Notes under the pieces: generated by a model
The model's input: only the letters and a program-made list of their open reading frames with translations
What the model was told of the DNA's origin: nothing
Databases searched by the model: none
Assembly: GCA_023443125.1 (NCBI GenBank)
Contig: JAEZVO010000038.1
Coordinates: forward strand, 1-44,796
Length of the DNA: 44,796 nucleotides
Direction of reading: 5' to 3'
Source of the DNA: Actinomycetes bacterium
Lineage (GTDB): Bacteria > Actinomycetota > Actinomycetes > Propionibacteriales > Propionibacteriaceae
Part shown: positions 41,906 to 44,796 of the stretch, piece by piece
Layout: the number at the start of each line of letters is the position of its first letter
How positions within the stretch are numbered: position 1 is the stretch's first letter
Translations under genes and position numbers: made by a program

Positions 41906-42391
41906 CTATTCAATCCGCGGAACGGAGTCGGGGTCGATCGGCGTCGCGTCCGGGCTGCCGAACTGCGGCCACGCTCCCCCAGCACGACTCACGACGACGT
42001 TCTGCTGCCTGCCTGCCACTCCGGCGCCCGCCGGCAACCGATAGAGCTCGGTCACTTGCCTGCGACCACCTTCCTCCGCGACCACCACAGTGACCGGCAG
42101 TGTGTCGAGGTCGGTGTTCCACGGTAACCCCTCATCCGCATGGAGCTGCTGGGTGGCGCAATCGACGTCGTGGAGCGTGAACTGCTGTGCATAATCCGTC
42201 ATGGCGGACCGTTGGTACACCGTGAACGTCGCTGTCTGCGCGCCCGAGGGGCACAGCTCAAGCGTGAAGTCATATTGCATCCTGAACAGCTTCACCAGCC
42301 ACGAGCCGCCCCACAGCAGCAACACCACGAGTGCCACCGCCACTACTCCACCGAGCCAGCGTCGCGGATTCGCCTCGTTGGCCGTGCTCAT
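41906..42391 (-). CDS. Small single-pass membrane protein, unknown
   Basis: 161 aa starting MSTANEANPRRW, one membrane helix at about 13-32 (LGGVVAVALVVLLLWGGSWL), then an extracytoplasmic domain with two Cys (CPSGAQT and DVDCAT), possibly a disulphide. No family recognised. Start codon overlaps the stop of the lipoprotein by 4 bp (ATGA), so the two are probably translated together and may interact outside the membrane. Confidence 0.65.
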   Translation of the reverse strand: MSTANEANPRRWLGGVVAVALVVLLLWGGSWLVKLFRMQYDFTLELCPSGAQTATFTVYQRSAMTDYAQQFTLHDVDCATQQLHADEGLPWNTDLDTLPVTVVVAEEGGRRQVTELYRLPAGAGVAGRQQNVVVSRAGGAWPQFGSPDATPIDPDSVPRIE

Positions 42392-42864
42392 GCGACGGCC
42401 TTGTCGCCCAGCGGTACGCTCGCGATCGGCACGCGAGTGTGCGGTTGCGTCGCGGGATCCAGAAATCGCCCCGATTCCATGAAAACCTCGCCGTTGCGGA
42501 GGCGCAGCCACCCCGTGGCGTCGGTGTACAGCCACGACTCCAGTCCTGGCCCCAGGGTGCCGCGGAGCAGCTCGAAGCGCTGGCCGTCCCGCAATTCAAC
42601 GACGTAGGACTCGTACCACATGCGCGACGGCGGATCGCCCTTGGTTCCGCGCAGCATCAACAAATCGTCAGCGACATATGCCATGGCGTCACTGGACGGC
42701 ACGTCGATGTGGATTGCCTCCCTGTCACTGGCTGCAAATCCGAAGGCCTCGATGCGCACCACGTCGACGACGTCCGCCCGGTCCGGCAGCGGATGCACGT
42801 CCCCGCACGCCGTGAGAGTCACGACCAGCGGGAGGGCAAGCAGCCCCCTTACGAGGAACCTCAC
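42388..42864 (-). CDS. Small lipoprotein, unknown
   Basis: 158 aa from a GTG (MRFLVRGLLALPLVV after initiator) with lipobox LTAC (Cys at about 20). The mature part is beta-rich with ADDLLMLRG, RMWYESYVVEL and LESWLYTDATGWLRL; no family recognised. The long open frame upstream (to 43050) would bury the signal peptide, so this GTG is preferred; it also overlaps the stop of the small gene before it as GTGA, a coupling pattern. Confidence 0.65.
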   Translation of the reverse strand: MRFLVRGLLALPLVVTLTACGDVHPLPDRADVVDVVRIEAFGFAASDREAIHIDVPSSDAMAYVADDLLMLRGTKGDPPSRMWYESYVVELRDGQRFELLRGTLGPGLESWLYTDATGWLRLRNGEVFMESGRFLDPATQPHTRVPIASVPLGDKAVA

Positions 42865-43050
42865 TCCGGGTCGTTCGCTGGATGTCCGTCGTCCTCGAAG
42901 ACCGTGGAGATGTCCGCGGGCAGCGAGGATACGTCGCTGATGGTGGAGTATTCCGTCGCGGCCATGTTCCGTCGTGCGCTCAATGTTGCGCACGGCCTGC
43001 TTCGTCGTGGTGACGAGAAGCTGCGGAACCGGCGGCATCAACTCTGACAT
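42861..43050 (-). pseudogene. Small ORF, apparent one-base frameshift, upstream of lipoprotein
   Basis: From ATG 43050 frame 1 reads MSELMPPVPQLLVTTT and QAVRNIERTTE with GC-rich third positions. After about 42967 the coding character moves to a second frame (MAATEYSTISDVSSLP to NDPE-stop), whose stop overlaps the lipoprotein start (GTGA). Removing one base would give a single 62-aa protein. TATTCT with six bases to the ATG gives a leaderless-type start. A sequence error is possible. No function assigned. Confidence 0.4.
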
Positions 43051-43056
43051 GTTCCA

Positions 43057-43062
43057 AGAATA
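43057..43062 (-). promoter_or_regulatory. -10 box TATTCT for the three-gene unit after fusA
   Basis: On the - strand TATTCT, six bases (TGGAAC), then ATG 43050. It lies just beyond the fusA terminator. Confidence 0.5.
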
Positions 43063-43080
43063 CTGATGTCCACCCGATAG

Positions 43081-43118
43081 AAAAAAGGTGGCGCCTCGAT
43101 TACTTGAGACGCCACCTT
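43081..43118 (-). terminator. Strong intrinsic terminator after fusA
   Basis: AAGGTGGCG / CGCCACCTT (9 bp) plus a further CTC/GAG, followed on the - strand by a T6 run. The stem starts 19 bases after the fusA stop, so tuf cannot easily be read from the fusA transcript. Confidence 0.92.
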
Positions 43119-43137
43119 GAGGGGAGGGATGCGAAGA

Positions 43138-44796
43138 TCAGGCTTCGGTACCGCGAGCCTTCGCGATGATCTCGTCGGCCACCGACGTGGGGCACTCTGC
43201 GTAGGAGTCGAACTCCATCGAGTACGACGCCTGGCCCGAGGTCTTGGAGCGAAGGTCACCGACGTAGCCGAACATCTCGGACAGCGGAACCAGCGCGCGC
43301 ACGATGCGGTTGCCGTGCTGTTCGTCCATCGACTGCACCTGCCCGCGACGGGAGTTCAGGTCGCCGATCACGGTGCCCAGGAAGTCTTCCGGAGTGGTGA
43401 CTTCGACCGCCATCATCGGTTCGAGAATTGCGGGGTTCGCCTTGCGAGCGGCTTCCTTGAACGCCTGAGAGCCTGCGAGCTTGAACGCGAGCTCCGAGGA
43501 GTCGACGTCGTGGTAGGCACCGTCGGTGAGCGTCACCTTGATGTCTTCGACGGGGTAGCCCGCCAGCACACCAAACTGCATGGCCTCCTGGATGCCCGCA
43601 TCCACAGAGGGGATGTACTCCTTGGGGATACGGCCACCGGTCACGGCGTTCACGAACTCGTAGCCTGCGCCCGGCTCCTGCGGTTCGAGGTCGATGATGA
43701 CGCGGCCGAACTGACCGGAACCACCGGTCTGCTTCTTGTGCGTGTATTCGACCTTTTCGACCTTCTTGCGGAGGGTTTCGCGGTAGGCGACCTGAGGCTT
43801 ACCGATGTTGGCTTCCACCTTGAACTCGCGCTTCATGCGGTCGATGAGCACATCGAGGTGCAGCTCACCCATGCCGGCGATGATGGTCTGGCCGGTTTCC
43901 TCGTCGGTGTGGACGCGGAACGTCGGGTCTTCTTCAGCGAGACGCTGAATAGCGTTCGAGAGCTTCTCCTGGTCGGACTTCGTCTTCGGCTCGATGGCCT
44001 GTTCGATCACCGGAGCCGGGAAGGTCATGGACTCGAGCTGAATCGGGTTCACCGGGTCACACAGCGTGTCGCCGGTGGTGGTGTTCTTCAGACCCATGAC
44101 GGCGCAGATCATGCCAGCGCCGATCTCTTCGATCTCTTCACGCTTGTTGGCGTGCATCTGGTAGATCTTGCCGATGCGCTCCTTCTTACCGGTCGCGGTG
44201 TTGAGCACGTTCTCACCAGACTTCAGAACGCCCGAGTAGATACGAACGTAGGTGAGCTTGCCCAAGTGCGGATCGGCAGCAACCTTGAACGCGAGCACCG
44301 ACAGCGGTTCGTCGTCGCTGGGGTGGCGCTCCAGCTTCGTGCTCTCGTCGCCGGGCTTGAAGCCATCAATGGCGGGCACGTCAAGCGGGGAAGGCAGGTA
44401 CTTCACAACCGCGTCGAGGAGCGGCTGCACACCCTTGTTCTTGAAGGAGGTGCCGCACACCACTGCCGTGAACTCGTTGGCGATGATGCCCTTGCGCAGG
44501 GCCGCCTCGATTTCCTCGGGGGAAACTTCCTCGTCCATCAGGAACTTCTCGGCGAGCTCGTCGTCGACGTCAGCGCAACGCTCCAGGAGCTCCTGGTGGC
44601 GCTGCTCAGCCAGCTCCTGCAGCTCGGCAGGAATTTCCTCGATCTCGTAGTCTTCACCCATCGCGGTCTCGCCGCGCCAGGTGAGCGCACGCATGCGCAC
44701 CACGTCGACGACGCCGAGGAAGTCAGCCTCTGCGCCGATCGGGATCTGCAACAGCACCGGGTCGGTGTTGAGACGCTCACGGATGGTCTTCACAGC
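43138..44796 (-). CDS. fusA: Elongation factor G, 5' end outside window
   Basis: About 552 C-terminal codons of a 700-aa protein; the frame runs to the window edge, so the GTG near 44793 is internal and the P-loop is not visible. From the left end of the fragment: end of G domain and G' (QIPIGAEADFLGVVDVV, TWRGETAMGEDYEIEEIPAEL), domain II (VAADPHLGKLTYVRIYSG), domain III (MGELHLDVLIDRMKREF), domain IV (KKQTGGSGQFGRV) and domain V to the end. It translocates tRNA-mRNA on the ribosome. rpsG and rpsL are expected upstream. Confidence 0.97.
   Translation of the reverse strand, partial: AVKTIRERLNTDPVLLQIPIGAEADFLGVVDVVRMRALTWRGETAMGEDYEIEEIPAELQELAEQRHQELLERCADVDDELAEKFLMDEEVSPEEIEAALRKGIIANEFTAVVCGTSFKNKGVQPLLDAVVKYLPSPLDVPAIDGFKPGDESTKLERHPSDDEPLSVLAFKVAADPHLGKLTYVRIYSGVLKSGENVLNTATGKKERIGKIYQMHANKREEIEEIGAGMICAVMGLKNTTTGDTLCDPVNPIQLESMTFPAPVIEQAIEPKTKSDQEKLSNAIQRLAEEDPTFRVHTDEETGQTIIAGMGELHLDVLIDRMKREFKVEANIGKPQVAYRETLRKKVEKVEYTHKKQTGGSGQFGRVIIDLEPQEPGAGYEFVNAVTGGRIPKEYIPSVDAGIQEAMQFGVLAGYPVEDIKVTLTDGAYHDVDSSELAFKLAGSQAFKEAARKANPAILEPMMAVEVTTPEDFLGTVIGDLNSRRGQVQSMDEQHGNRIVRALVPLSEMFGYVGDLRSKTSGQASYSMEFDSYAECPTSVADEIIAKARGTEA

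Noticed and set aside
42865..43050. Single 220-aa protein running from 43050 into the lipoprotein
   Set aside because: It would place 62 residues before a lipobox signal peptide; codon character changes frame in between, and the GTGA overlap marks the real lipoprotein start.

Overview
The window is chromosomal DNA from a high-GC Gram-positive actinobacterium. I favour a relative of the Propionibacteriaceae, but that placement is an inference. The grounds are GC-rich codon third positions, a zinc-free S4 paired with the zinc form of S14, lipoprotein-anchored sugar-binding proteins, and many genes that appear to start directly behind a TANNNT -10 box. No rRNA, tRNA, CRISPR array, insertion sequence or prophage was seen.

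Layout. (1) 1-224: the 3' end of kbl on the + strand. (2) 299-23022: the ribosomal super-cluster on the - strand. In transcription order it runs rpsJ-rplC-rplD-rplW-rplB-rpsS-rplV-rpsC-rplP-rpmC-rpsQ (S10 operon), then an inserted three-gene sugar ABC transporter, then rplN-rplX-rplE-rpsN-rpsH-rplF-rplR-rpsE-rpmD-rplO (spc), a strong terminator, secY-adk-map, a DUF1707 protein and a zinc-peptidase-like protein. A + strand YciI-like gene follows, then infA, rpmJ and rpsM-rpsK-rpsD-rpoA-rplQ (alpha). (3) 23309-39904: a 17-kb accessory block between S10 and str. It holds a frameshifted repeat-rich membrane protein, a siderophore-interacting protein, a ChvE-GguA-GguB-type sugar importer, a tandem pair of unknown membrane proteins, a decayed AbiEi/DUF559-type gene bracketed by two 40-bp palindromes, gltX, an alpha/beta hydrolase, glsA-STAS, a DUF4112 protein, glnS and an MscS-type channel. 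(4) 40035-44796: tuf and the 3' part of fusA, with three or four small genes wedged between them.

The core genes make the ribosome, RNA polymerase alpha, IF-1, EF-Tu, EF-G and the SecY translocon, with adk and map co-transcribed. The accessory blocks sit at natural operon boundaries (str/S10, S10/spc, spc/secY, secY/infA). This suggests that the ancestral block was opened at joints rather than inside operons.

Most notable points: the sugar transporter between rpsQ and rplN, whose permease has an Ig-like extracellular loop; the C-terminal extra domain on L4; the 40-bp palindrome pair around the eroded DUF559-type gene; the uncharacterised two-gene membrane system at 29278-31286; the recurring leaderless promoter geometry; a glnS gene close to gltX; and three apparent one-base frameshifts that are either real decay or sequence errors. 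I saw no clear-cut new defence system or enzymatic pathway. The best candidates for something undescribed are the palindrome/DUF559 locus and the paralogous membrane pair.
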